Positions 7,916 through 15,854 of a stretch of DNA of 49,797 bases are shown here, in pieces. The stretch is from Variovorax sp. KK3. GTDB lineage: Bacteria > Pseudomonadota > Gammaproteobacteria > Burkholderiales > Burkholderiaceae_C. The stretch spans positions 1 to 49,797 of the forward strand of contig NZ_LYVO01000051.1 in the NCBI RefSeq assembly GCF_001984055.1. The letters run 5' to 3'. The translations under genes were made by a program, and so were the position numbers. Every line of letters begins with the position of its first letter. The first letter of the stretch is position 1. The notes beneath the pieces are model-generated. The model worked only from the letters and a program-made list of their open reading frames with translations, searched no databases and had not been told where the DNA came from.

Positions 7916-9238
7916 ATGGCGCAAGTCATCAACACCAACAGCCTCTCGCTGCTCACGCAAAACAACCTCAATGCGTCGCAGTCGTCGCTGAACAGCGCGA
8001 TCCAGCGCCTGTCCTCCGGCCTGCGGATCAACAGTGCCAAGGACGACGCGGCCGGCCAGGCCATCGCCAACCGCTTCACGGCCAACATCAAGGGCCTGAC
8101 GCAAGCCCAGCGCAATGCCAACGACGGCATCTCGCTCGCGCAAACGACGGAAGGCGCGTTGAAGGAAGTCAACAACAACCTGCAGCGCATCCGCGAACTG
8201 TCGGTGCAAGCGGCCAACGGCAGCAACTCGTCGAGCGACCTGAAGTCGATCCAGGACGAAATCAACCAGCGCCTGGACGAAATCAACCGCGTGTCGGCCC
8301 AGACCGACTTCAACGGCGTGAAGGTTCTGTCGAACAACAGCAAGCTGTCGGTGCAGGTCGGCGCGAACGACGGCGAAAAGATCGACATCGACCTCAAGAA
8401 GATCGACAAGGCCTCGCTCGGCCTCGAAGGTTTCTCGATCTCGAAGAAGGCACTCAACGTCGGCGCCGCTGAACTCTCCGTCGACCCGGGCACGGGTGCA
8501 CCGGCTGCCGTGGACCTCGGCGCTGCCGCCACCGCGCTGTCGACCGCGACCGGCAAGACCGTGGGCGCCGGCGACCTGTCGCTGCACAACGTGAAGGACG
8601 CCAACGGCGGCGCCACCGACCAGTTCGTGGTCAAGTACGGCGACGACTACTACGCTGCCTCGGTCGACTCCGCCACCGGTGGCGTGGACATCAACACGGT
8701 CGACGTCGACTTCGCGGACGCTGCCAACGGCATCGCCACCGCCGACGCCGTGACGCTGACGGGCCAGCTGGTCAAGGTCGGTGCCGACGCCAACGGCGCC
8801 GCGCAAGCCTACGTGACCGTGCAAGGCAAGAACTACACGACCAACAACGACGCCCTGGTCGACGCCGACTCCACCACCGTGACGACGGGCACGTCGCCCG
8901 CCACGATCGAACTGAGCAGCGCCGGCGCCACGACCGCCACCGCCGAGTTCGCCGGTGCCTCCACCGTCGACCCGATGAAGAAGCTCGACGCGGCGCTGAA
9001 GATGGTCGACGACCTGCGCAGCTCGCTGGGTGCGGTGCAGAACCGTTTCGACTCCACGATCGCCAACCTCGGCACCACGGTGACCAACCTTTCTTCGTCG
9101 CGCTCGCGCATCGAAGACGCCGACTACGCGACCGAAGTGTCGAACATGACCCGCGCGCAGATCCTGCAGCAAGCCGGTACCTCGGTGCTGGCTCAGGCCA
9201 ACCAGACCACGCAGAACGTGCTGTCGCTGCTGCGCTGA
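7916..9238 (+). CDS. fliC: Flagellin FliC
   Basis: The filament subunit, 440 residues. The N-terminal D0/D1 block (MAQVINTNSLSLLTQNN, then LNSAIQRLSSGLRINSAKDD) and the C-terminal block (RSRIEDADYATEVSNMTRAQ and QTTQNVLSLLR) match flagellins closely. The central part, about residues 175-345, is variable, Ala/Asp/Thr-rich and surface-exposed in the filament. AGGAG lies six bases before the ATG. This is the only flagellin gene in the window. Expression is from the sigma-28 promoter at 7794-7820; FliS (11241) is its expected export chaperone. Confidence 0.98.
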   Translation: MAQVINTNSLSLLTQNNLNASQSSLNSAIQRLSSGLRINSAKDDAAGQAIANRFTANIKGLTQAQRNANDGISLAQTTEGALKEVNNNLQRIRELSVQAANGSNSSSDLKSIQDEINQRLDEINRVSAQTDFNGVKVLSNNSKLSVQVGANDGEKIDIDLKKIDKASLGLEGFSISKKALNVGAAELSVDPGTGAPAAVDLGAAATALSTATGKTVGAGDLSLHNVKDANGGATDQFVVKYGDDYYAASVDSATGGVDINTVDVDFADAANGIATADAVTLTGQLVKVGADANGAAQAYVTVQGKNYTTNNDALVDADSTTVTTGTSPATIELSSAGATTATAEFAGASTVDPMKKLDAALKMVDDLRSSLGAVQNRFDSTIANLGTTVTNLSSSRSRIEDADYATEVSNMTRAQILQQAGTSVLAQANQTTQNVLSLLR

Positions 9239-9266
9239 TCGAGAGAGCACAGAAGGAAAAGGCATC

Positions 9267-9346
9267 GCAGGCCTTCGGGCGAAAGCCCGGCAGCGCCTGC
9301 GCTGTCCCCTGCGGCCTGGCTCCGTGCCAGGCCGCAGCGGACAGCG
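9267..9346 (+). terminator. Tandem hairpins after fliC, probable terminator or processing structure
   Basis: Two strong hairpins follow the flagellin stop. The first pairs GCAGGC (9267-9272) with GCCTGC (9295-9300) and encloses CGGGC-GAAA-GCCCG (9276-9289) with a GNRA-type tetraloop. The second, 9300-9346, is a 20-bp stem with a single C-C mismatch and a 5-base loop. No T-run follows, so it is not a canonical intrinsic terminator; it could instead stabilise the 3' end of the abundant fliC message or lower read-through into flaG. Confidence 0.6.
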
Positions 9347-9371
9347 AATCAACAACACGAAGGTGACAGCC

Positions 9372-9722
9372 ATGTCGATCCCCGTCGCCGCCGCGACAGA
9401 CCACAACGCCCGGTGGGCGCAGCTGGTGCCGAGCCGCACCGGTGCCGCGATTGCGGCCGAAGAGGTCAACGCGCCTGCGGACGCGGTGGAAGCCGCCACG
9501 CCCGTGCAGGTCGAGCGCGCGGTGAGCGAGGTCAACGCGACGCTGCAGATGCGCTCGGTCGGCTTGCGCTTCGAGGTCGACCAGGACATCGACAAGGTCA
9601 TCGTCAAGGTGGTCGACCGCGACAGCGGCGAGCTGATCCGCCAGATCCCGACGGAGGAGGCGCTGCGCATCGCCAAGGTGCTGGGCCGCACGCCGGGGCT
9701 TCTGATGGACCAGTCGGCCTGA
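9372..9722 (+). CDS. flaG: FlaG-family flagellar protein
   Basis: A 116-residue protein. The C-terminal half has the FlaG pattern: NATLQMRSVGLRFEVDQDID, then VVDRDSGELIRQIPTEEALRIA. FlaG proteins are found beside flagellin and fliD and influence filament length; their exact mechanism is not settled. The N-terminal 45 residues are Ala-rich and low complexity. The ATG at MSIPVAA is favoured; an upstream in-frame ATG would fall inside the fliC 3' hairpins. It lies 34 bases before fliD. Confidence 0.9.
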   Translation: MSIPVAAATDHNARWAQLVPSRTGAAIAAEEVNAPADAVEAATPVQVERAVSEVNATLQMRSVGLRFEVDQDIDKVIVKVVDRDSGELIRQIPTEEALRIAKVLGRTPGLLMDQSA

Positions 9723-9756
9723 ACCACGAGCAACAAGAAAAGCAAGGAACGCATTC

Positions 9757-11196
9757 ATGGCATCGATCAGCAGCCTGGGCATCGGCTCCAACCTGGACCT
9801 GAGCACCTTGCTCACCAACCTGCAGACGGCGGAGAGCCAGCCGCTGTTGCAGCTGCAGCAGCGGCAGGTGAGCTACACGAGCAAGCTGTCGGCCTACGGC
9901 CAGCTCCAGAGCGCGCTGACCACGCTGCAGGCGTCCGCCAAGAAGCTGGGCGATCCGGTGTTCTTCCAGGGCGTGAAGGCGGCCGCGGGAACGGCGGAAG
10001 TGCTGTCCGCGAGCGCGGGCGGCACGGCGGCGCCCGGCACCTACAACATCAACGTGACGCAGATGGCCCAGGCGCAGTCGCTGGTCGCAACGGGCCAGGC
10101 GAGCGCCAAGACGGCCATCGGCAGCGGCACGATCACCATCGATTTCGGCACCATCGGCGGCGGCACCTACGACGCTGTGACCGGCAAATACAGCGGCGCC
10201 AGCTTCACGCCGGACGCCGAGCGCACGGCCAAGAGCATCACCATCGACCCCGCGAAGAGCACGCTCGAGGACATCCGCGATGCGGTGAACGCGGCCAAGG
10301 CCGGCGTGACGGCCAGCATCGTGAACGACGGCAGCGGCACGCCCAACCGGCTGGTGCTGAGCTCCACGGAGACGGGCAAGGCGTCGAGCATGCGCATCGC
10401 GGTGGCCGGCGATGCCGCGCTCGCGAACCTGGTGTCGCACGACCCGGCCGGCTCTCAGAGCCTGCAGCAGACCATCCAGGCGCAGAACGCCGAGCTCACC
10501 GTCAACGGCATCGCGGTCACGAGCAAGAGCAACACGGTCAAGGAATCGATCCAGGGCGTGACGCTCAACCTGCTGAAGGTGGGCACCAGCAGCCTGGGCG
10601 TGACGCGCGACACGGCGACCATCGAGACCGCCATCAACGATTTCGTCAAGGCCTACAACGCGCTGCAGACCACCGCCGGCTCGCTGACCGCCTACGACGC
10701 CGGCACCAAGTCGGGCGCGGCCCTGATGGGGGATTCGACCCTGCGCAACATCCAGGTCGCCATCCGCCAGGTGCTGACCAACCCGCAGTCCGGCGTGATG
10801 AAGACCATGTCGGAAATCGGCGTCGGCTTCACCAAGGACGGGACGCTGGCGCTGGATTCGGACAAGCTCAGGAAGGCCATGGCGGACAACCTCGAAGGCG
10901 TGGCCGGCCTGTTCTCCAGCGCGACCGGCAGCACCGAGGGCTACGGCAAGCAGCTGAGCGCCCTGGTGGACAAGCTCACGTCCACCGGCGGTGCACTGCA
11001 GGCGGCCACCGAGGGCATGAAGGCCTCGATCAAGGACCTGGACGATCAATACGACGACATGCAGGAGCGCGTGGACGCCAAGATGGCGATCTACCGCGCC
11101 CAGTTCACGCAGCTCGACTTGCTCGTGAGCCGGATGAACAGCACCAGCACCTATCTCACGCAGCAGTTCGCCAGCATGTCGAACAGCAGCAAGTAA
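9757..11196 (+). CDS. fliD: Flagellar filament capping protein FliD
   Basis: HAP2, the cap that folds and inserts flagellin at the filament tip; 479 residues. It starts MASISSLGIGSNLDLSTLL, the usual FliD N-terminus, with helical D0 segments at both ends and a variable middle. The C-terminal part (ASIKDLDDQYDDMQERVDA, then YRAQFTQLDLLVSRMNST) matches FliD_C. Length is standard. It is followed by fliS and fliT, whose products chaperone FliC and FliD. Confidence 0.97.
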   Translation: MASISSLGIGSNLDLSTLLTNLQTAESQPLLQLQQRQVSYTSKLSAYGQLQSALTTLQASAKKLGDPVFFQGVKAAAGTAEVLSASAGGTAAPGTYNINVTQMAQAQSLVATGQASAKTAIGSGTITIDFGTIGGGTYDAVTGKYSGASFTPDAERTAKSITIDPAKSTLEDIRDAVNAAKAGVTASIVNDGSGTPNRLVLSSTETGKASSMRIAVAGDAALANLVSHDPAGSQSLQQTIQAQNAELTVNGIAVTSKSNTVKESIQGVTLNLLKVGTSSLGVTRDTATIETAINDFVKAYNALQTTAGSLTAYDAGTKSGAALMGDSTLRNIQVAIRQVLTNPQSGVMKTMSEIGVGFTKDGTLALDSDKLRKAMADNLEGVAGLFSSATGSTEGYGKQLSALVDKLTSTGGALQAATEGMKASIKDLDDQYDDMQERVDAKMAIYRAQFTQLDLLVSRMNSTSTYLTQQFASMSNSSK

Positions 11197-11240
11197 TACC
11201 GACAACGCCCGAAACGACCGACACAACGCAGCAGCGCACC

Positions 11241-11657
11241 ATGTACACGCCCCACACCCATCGCGCCGGCGCCGGCGCCTATGCCCGCCTCGGCGTCGAA
11301 ACCCAGGCCATGAGCGCATCGCCGCACCAGCTCATCAGCATGCTGTTCGACGGCGCGATCACCGCCGTCGGCATGGCGCGGCACCACATGGCGGCGCGAA
11401 ACATCGTGGCCAAGGGCCAGGCGATCTCGAAGGCGGTCGGCATCGTCGACAACGGCCTCAAGGCGGGGCTGGACGCGAAGGCGGGCGGCGAAGCCGGCGC
11501 CGCGCTGGTAGCCAACCTGTCGGGCCTGTACGACTACGTCGTGCGGCGCCTGCTGCAGGCGAACCTGCACGACGACGCCGGCGCGCTCGACGAAGTCGAA
11601 TCGCTGCTGCAGGGCCTGGCCTCGGCCTGGCGCGAGATCGGCACGGCCGATCGCTGA
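11241..11657 (+). CDS. fliS: Flagellin export chaperone FliS
   Basis: A 138-residue helical chaperone that binds the flagellin C-terminus and prevents premature polymerisation. The N-terminus has the typical Y-x-x-x-x-x-E pattern (AYARLGVETQAMSASPHQL) and the helix ISMLFDGAITAVGMARHHM. Length matches the family (about 136). It is 44 bases after fliD and 37 before fliT, forming a fliDST run. Confidence 0.96.
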   Translation: MYTPHTHRAGAGAYARLGVETQAMSASPHQLISMLFDGAITAVGMARHHMAARNIVAKGQAISKAVGIVDNGLKAGLDAKAGGEAGAALVANLSGLYDYVVRRLLQANLHDDAGALDEVESLLQGLASAWREIGTADR

Positions 11658-11694
11658 ACGACACACCAACAACATCACGGATCAAGGAAGGGAG

Positions 11695-12033
11695 ATGAAC
11701 ATGGCAGCCTCGAGCGAAGTCGTTCATTGCTATGCCCAACTGGCGTCGACGCTGTCGCTGATGGTGACGCTCGCGCGCGCCAGGGAATGGGATCGCCTGC
11801 CGGAGCTGGAGGCCCAGTGCAACGCGCTGGTCGACCGGCTGCGGGTGGTTTCACCGCAGGAGACGCTGGACCCGGCGCAGGTGGAAGAGGCGCGCGGCCT
11901 GATGCGGCGCATCCGCGCCGATCAACAGACGGTGTGCGAACTCGTCAAGCCGCAGCTCGCCAGCCTGGTCGCGCACATGGCCGACCTGCAGAAGCGCAGC
12001 GAGATCGACCGGGCCTACGGCCTGTCGCGCTGA
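11695..12033 (+). CDS. fliT: Flagellar protein FliT
   Basis: A 112-residue helical protein, the expected FliD chaperone; in enterobacteria FliT also binds FlhDC and acts as a negative regulator. The core LMVTLARAREWDRLPELEAQC and the C-terminal LMRRIRADQQTVCELVKP fit the family. Two ATGs are possible, 11695 and 11701, and the AAGGAAGGGAG stretch could serve either. Similarity of FliT proteins is low, so position after fliS is an important part of the evidence. Confidence 0.87.
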   Translation: MNMAASSEVVHCYAQLASTLSLMVTLARAREWDRLPELEAQCNALVDRLRVVSPQETLDPAQVEEARGLMRRIRADQQTVCELVKPQLASLVAHMADLQKRSEIDRAYGLSR

Positions 12034-12066
12034 GGCCTGACGACGAAGGTGTAAACGAACCCGGCG

Positions 12067-13383
12067 ATGAACAAGCTCGGCTCGGGCCCCGACCACGCGC
12101 TGCTGGCTGCCAAGCTCGCGCCGCGGCTGGAACTGGTCGCGCTGCAGCAGGGCCAGGTCGCGACCGATGCCGCGGCCGGGCCCGTGGTCGAGGTTCAAAA
12201 GGTCGCGAATGAAGTCCGCCTGCCATCCCACATCGCGCTCGAGCGGCAGCTGCCGGCGGCATCGCCCGGGACAGCGCCTGCGCCCGACGCGGCCTCGCCC
12301 GCGGCGGCGCGCCTGTCGTCGACGGCACGCCTGATCGGCGCGCTGCTGGCCGAGCTGCCCGACGCCGGGCCGCTGCGCGGCGCGGCGCCGCTGTGGCCCG
12401 CGTCGGCGCAGGGCGTCGGTGCATCGGCGTTGGCGAGCGCCTTGGCGCAGGTGGTGGACCGCAGCGGGTTGTTCTATGAATCGCACCTGGCGCAGTTCGC
12501 CGCCGGCGCACGCACGCTGGGCCAGATGGCGCAGGAGCCGCAGGCGCGCTGGGCGCCGGCAGCCTTCGCGCGTCACGAGGCAGGGGCGGCGCCTGCTGCG
12601 GCGCCCGCTGCCGCCGCGCCGGCTACGGAGGTCGAGAGCGCGCGGCCCGTTGCGCTGCCGGCTTCGCTGCCGCTCGCGCCGACGCCAGCGAGCGTCGGCG
12701 GGACACCGGCGCAGGCACACGAACATGCCCAAGCCCGGGGCGCGCCAGCCGGGCACCTGCCCGCCGCGCCGCGGCCTGCGGGGGGAGAAGCCGTCACGAC
12801 GGTGCCGCCGCCGCTCGACAGCGGTACCGCGCCGACGGCCGATGCACAGCGCATGCGGGCGGCGTACCGCGCGGGGGAGGGCGGCGCGCCCTCCGCACCC
12901 GATGACGCCGAGCGCCACCGCATGGAGATCGACGGCGTGCGGCGTCTCGCGGCCTCGGCGGCAACGGCGCTTGCAGCGCCGATGCCGCAGGCCGGAGAGA
13001 TGATCCATCCGCAGGCCGTGACGGTGGTGCACCAGCAACTCGACCTGCTGGCCACCGCGGTGTTCCGCTGGAACGGCCAGGCCTGGCCGGAAGTTCCGAT
13101 GGACTGGTCCATCCACGAGGAGCAGGCCCATCCGCAGGGGGACGACGCGCAGGATCCACAGCCGCGGCGTTGGAGCACGACGGTCTCGCTCGATTTGCCG
13201 CGCCTGGGGCCGGTGGAGCTTCGGTTGTCGCTGTCCGGTGCCGCCGTGCAGGCGCAGATGGTGGCCAGCCGCGACGCCACCGCCGCACGCCTGCGCGCCG
13301 ATGGCGACGCGCTCGAACGCCGCTTCGAGGCTGCGGGGCTGCGGCTCGACGCCTTGCGCGTCAGCGAAACGAGCCGGCCGTGA
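12067..13383 (+). CDS. Second FliK-like (hook-length control C-domain) protein
   Basis: A 438-residue Ala/Pro-rich protein. The last 85 residues form a FliK-type C-terminal domain: a beta-strand pair TTVSLDLPRLGPVELRLSLS, then AQMVASRDATAARLRADGDAL and a final amphipathic helix. Most of the rest is low-complexity linker. Its stop overlaps the GTG start of the FlhB C-domain gene fhlB, so the two are translationally coupled, like a paired ruler and switch. The true FliK is at 152-1543. Whether this copy controls length, or helps another step, cannot be told from sequence. Confidence 0.8.
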   Translation: MNKLGSGPDHALLAAKLAPRLELVALQQGQVATDAAAGPVVEVQKVANEVRLPSHIALERQLPAASPGTAPAPDAASPAAARLSSTARLIGALLAELPDAGPLRGAAPLWPASAQGVGASALASALAQVVDRSGLFYESHLAQFAAGARTLGQMAQEPQARWAPAAFARHEAGAAPAAAPAAAAPATEVESARPVALPASLPLAPTPASVGGTPAQAHEHAQARGAPAGHLPAAPRPAGGEAVTTVPPPLDSGTAPTADAQRMRAAYRAGEGGAPSAPDDAERHRMEIDGVRRLAASAATALAAPMPQAGEMIHPQAVTVVHQQLDLLATAVFRWNGQAWPEVPMDWSIHEEQAHPQGDDAQDPQPRRWSTTVSLDLPRLGPVELRLSLSGAAVQAQMVASRDATAARLRADGDALERRFEAAGLRLDALRVSETSRP

Positions 13384-13661
13384 CAGAGGAACACCGCCCC
13401 AGCGCCGTGGCCTTGTCGTACCTCGACAAGACCCGTGCACCGATCGTGGTGGCCAAGGGCTATGGCACGGTGGCCGAATCGATCATGCGCGAGGCGCGCA
13501 CGCATGGCCTTTATGTGCATGCCTCGCCGGACCTGATCCGCCTGCTCATGCAGGTCGACCTGGACCGGCAGATTCCGCCCGAGCTCTATGTCGCGGTGGC
13601 CGAAGTCATGGCCTGGATTCACGATCTGGACGCCCTGCAGGGCGCGCAAGCCGGCACTTGA
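13380..13661 (+). CDS. fhlB: FlhB C-terminal-domain homolog (FhlB-like)
   Basis: A 93-residue protein resembling only the cytoplasmic C-domain of FlhB: YLDKTRAPIVVAKGYGTVAE then ELYVAVAEVMAWIHDLD, which aligns with the end of FlhB at 26651-27793. It begins at the position that follows the autocleavage site in FlhB and has no membrane part and no NPTH motif. It may substitute for cleaved FlhB-C at the export gate, as described for FlhX/FhlB-type proteins. The start is a GTG overlapping the preceding stop (GTGA). Confidence 0.85.
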   Translation: MTEEHRPSAVALSYLDKTRAPIVVAKGYGTVAESIMREARTHGLYVHASPDLIRLLMQVDLDRQIPPELYVAVAEVMAWIHDLDALQGAQAGT

Positions 13662-13944
13662 ATTGGGTATTCAGTCTTTTTGGACTAGTACTTTATTACG
13701 GCTGTCCAAATCGGTTTTATTCGTGTAACTGGAAATTACTACTTCTTTCTACCGAATTGAACGCCACGGTACTTATGAAAATGCATGAGTTCGTCTTAAG
13801 CGTCCTCCGCCCTCTGTGGTCTCTGTAGGACGTTTCGTACAAAGACTGTTATTTATTCCACATTTCCTGCGACATAAAGCGACAAACGTTACAAACGATA
13901 AGCGACCTCCGTACACTCAAGCAAAGTTCGGAACGGAGTACGAG
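13662..13944 (+). promoter_or_regulatory. flhD: AT-rich flhDC control region
   Basis: This 283-base stretch is far richer in A+T than anything around it and contains no convincing gene. Visible signals are a 7-bp inverted repeat TTTGGAC (13679-13685) / GTCCAAA (13704-13710); direct repeats of GCGACA at 13869 and 13879 with a further GCGAC at 13902; and two ACAAACG units at 13882 and 13891. A weak -10-like TATTTATT is near 13850. Because FlhDC is the master switch, these are good candidates for operators, but no regulator can be named. Confidence 0.65.
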
Positions 13945-14289
13945 GTGGAAACAGAGAAGCTCAACAACGCTGCTGCCGGCGGCGATATTTCCAAAGAAAT
14001 CGGCGACATCAACCTGGCCTACATGCTGCTGGCGCAAAAGCTGGTCAAGCAGGACCGGGCCGCCGCGATGTTCAAGCTGGGGGTCAGCAGCGAACTGGCC
14101 GACATGCTCGCGAACATGTCGCTGGGCCAGATCCTGAAGCTGGCGACGTCCAACTTCCTGCTGTGCAGCTTCCGCATCGACGACCACCCGTCGATGTCGG
14201 CGGTGGTCGGCGAGGCGAAGGACCCGACCCTGCAACTGGCGCACATGTCGATCCTGATGTCGGCGCGCCGCCTGCAGATGCTCGCCTGA
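13945..14289 (+). CDS. flhD: Flagellar master transcriptional regulator FlhD
   Basis: Forms the FlhD4C2 activator that turns on the early flagellar operons. The 114-residue product has the FlhD core (EIGDINLAYMLLAQKLVKQD, then MFKLGVSSELADMLANMSLG). The start is taken as the GTG at 13945, six bases after GGAG at 13935-13938; an in-frame ATG far upstream would add residues encoded by the AT-rich control region and is unlikely. flhC follows after seven bases. Confidence 0.95.
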   Translation: METEKLNNAAAGGDISKEIGDINLAYMLLAQKLVKQDRAAAMFKLGVSSELADMLANMSLGQILKLATSNFLLCSFRIDDHPSMSAVVGEAKDPTLQLAHMSILMSARRLQMLA

Positions 14290-14296
14290 GCACCGC

Positions 14297-14953
14297 ATGT
14301 CACAAAAGAGCGTCCTCGCCGAAGTGCGCGAGGTCCAGCTGGCCATCGAGCTGATCGAGCTCGGGGCCCGGCTGCAGTTTCTGGAGGCCGAGGTCAACCT
14401 CAGCCGCGAGCGCCTGATCCGGCTCTACAAGGAGCTCAAGGGCGTGTCGCCACCCAAGGGCCTGCTGCCTTTTTCCACCGATTGGTACATGACCTGGCTG
14501 GCCAACATCCACTCGTCGATGTTCTACAACATGTACCAGTTCATGTTGAAGCATGCGAACGAGGGCGGCCTGCAGGCGCTCATCAAGAGCTACCGGCTCT
14601 ACGCCGAGCAGGTCGATGCCCAGGGCGGCGAACTCGTCCTCGACTTCACGCGTGCCTACACCATGGTGCGCTTCTTCGACAGCGACATGCTGCAGCTCAA
14701 CGGCTGCACCCGCTGCGGCGGCAAGTTCGTGGCCCATGCCCACGACAGCCGTCACGGCTATGTCTGCGTGCTCTGCCGCCCGCCTTCGCGCGCCGGCAAG
14801 GTCCGCGCCCCCCGTCGCACGACTTCTTCGGAAGAATCTGCGCCGGCACTCAAGGAAAGCACTTCCCCTGCCGATATACCGGTTGCGGCACCCGTTGGCA
14901 GGGCGTCGCAGGCGGCCCTGTCCGGAGGACAGGTTCTCGGTGTGACGCCCTGA
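14297..14953 (+). CDS. flhC: Flagellar master transcriptional regulator FlhC
   Basis: DNA-binding partner of FlhD, 218 residues. It has the FlhC core (AIELIELGARLQFLEAEVNL, FSTDWYMTWLANIHSSMFYN) and a zinc site of four cysteines, CTRC and CVLC, about 25 residues apart near residues 135-165. It is longer than the enterobacterial protein (192) by a Ser/Ala/Pro-rich C-terminal tail, and a probable sigma-28 promoter for motA lies within the DNA coding that tail. Confidence 0.96.
   Translation: MSQKSVLAEVREVQLAIELIELGARLQFLEAEVNLSRERLIRLYKELKGVSPPKGLLPFSTDWYMTWLANIHSSMFYNMYQFMLKHANEGGLQALIKSYRLYAEQVDAQGGELVLDFTRAYTMVRFFDSDMLQLNGCTRCGGKFVAHAHDSRHGYVCVLCRPPSRAGKVRAPRRTTSSEESAPALKESTSPADIPVAAPVGRASQAALSGGQVLGVTP
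14850..14877 (+). promoter_or_regulatory. Probable sigma-28 promoter for motA, inside flhC
   Basis: GCCGATAT at 14870-14877 matches the FliA -10 element in seven of eight positions. Upstream, TCAAGG at 14850-14855 is a weak -35 at a spacing of 15 to 16. It lies about 95 bases before motA. In enterobacteria the motAB-cheAW operon next to flhDC is FliA-dependent, so the position makes sense. The -35 part is poor, hence the modest confidence. Confidence 0.45.
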
Positions 14954-14972
14954 GGGGCGAAAGGGGTAGCTC

Positions 14973-15833
14973 GTGCTCGTTCTGGTTGGGTATCTGGTGG
15001 TGTGCGGCGCCGTCTTCGGCGGCTATGCACTGATGGGCGGGCACTTCGGCGTACTCTTCCAGCCGATCGAGCTGTTGATGATCGGAGGCTCCGCGCTCGG
15101 CGCCTTCATCTCCGGCAACAACGGCAAGACCATCAAGGCGACGATCAAGGAACTGCCGCTGCTGCTGCGCACTTCCAAGCACAACCGCCAGCTCTACATG
15201 GACCTGCTGGCCCTGCTGTACGAGCTGCTGGCCAAGGCCCGCAAGGAAGGGATGATGAAGCTGGAGTCCGACGTCGAGGCGCCGGCTTCGAGCGAGATCT
15301 TCCAGCGCTACCCGAGCATCATGGCCGACCACGAGGTGATGGAGTTCCTGTGCGACTACCTGCGCCTGGTGATCAGCGGCAACACCGACGCGTTCGAGAT
15401 CGAGGCCCTGATGGACCACGAGATCGAGACCATCCGGCACGAGGCCGAAGTGCCCAGCCACAGCCTGACCCGCGTGGCCGACGCGCTGCCCGCGCTGGGC
15501 ATCGTGGCCGCCGTGCTGGGCGTGGTGCATGCGCTCGCCTCGGCCGATCTTCCCCCTTCTGAAATGGGCGCGTTGATCGCCCACGCCATGGTCGGCACCT
15601 TCCTCGGCGTGCTGATGGCCTACGGCTTCGTCGCACCGCTGGCCACCGTGATCGAGCAGAAGGTGGAAGAGGGCATGAAGGTCTACCAGTGCGCCAAGGT
15701 GACGCTGCTGGCCAGCCTCAACGGCTATGCACCGCAACTGGCGGTGGAGTTCGGGCGCAAGGTGCTCTTCTCGTCCGAACGCCCCACCTTCACCGAGCTC
15801 GACGCGCACGTGCGTGGCGTCAAGGCGCGCTGA
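14973..15833 (+). CDS. motA: Flagellar motor stator protein MotA
   Basis: A 286-residue inner-membrane stator subunit; with MotB it conducts ions and pushes on FliG. The start is a GTG. Membrane segments are near residues 1-20, 28-48, about 168-190 and 200-222 (PALGIVAAVLGVVHALAS; MVGTFLGVLMAYGFVAPLA). The cytoplasmic loop carries the charged residues that contact FliG (MDHEIETIRHEAEVPSHSL). Length fits E. coli MotA (295). It is followed by motB after 21 bases. Confidence 0.97.
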   Translation: MLVLVGYLVVCGAVFGGYALMGGHFGVLFQPIELLMIGGSALGAFISGNNGKTIKATIKELPLLLRTSKHNRQLYMDLLALLYELLAKARKEGMMKLESDVEAPASSEIFQRYPSIMADHEVMEFLCDYLRLVISGNTDAFEIEALMDHEIETIRHEAEVPSHSLTRVADALPALGIVAAVLGVVHALASADLPPSEMGALIAHAMVGTFLGVLMAYGFVAPLATVIEQKVEEGMKVYQCAKVTLLASLNGYAPQLAVEFGRKVLFSSERPTFTELDAHVRGVKAR

Positions 15834-15854
15834 GCGCGGCGCGGGAGCACGATC

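Noticed and set aside
7844..9754. Long minus-strand frame opposite fliC and flaG
   Set aside because: Shadow of the flagellin gene; the translated sequence is low-complexity and unlike any family.
13678..13828. Reading frame extending through the AT-rich region before flhD
   Set aside because: Codons there are unlike the rest of the genome, and the FlhD family match begins only after 13945; treated as control region.
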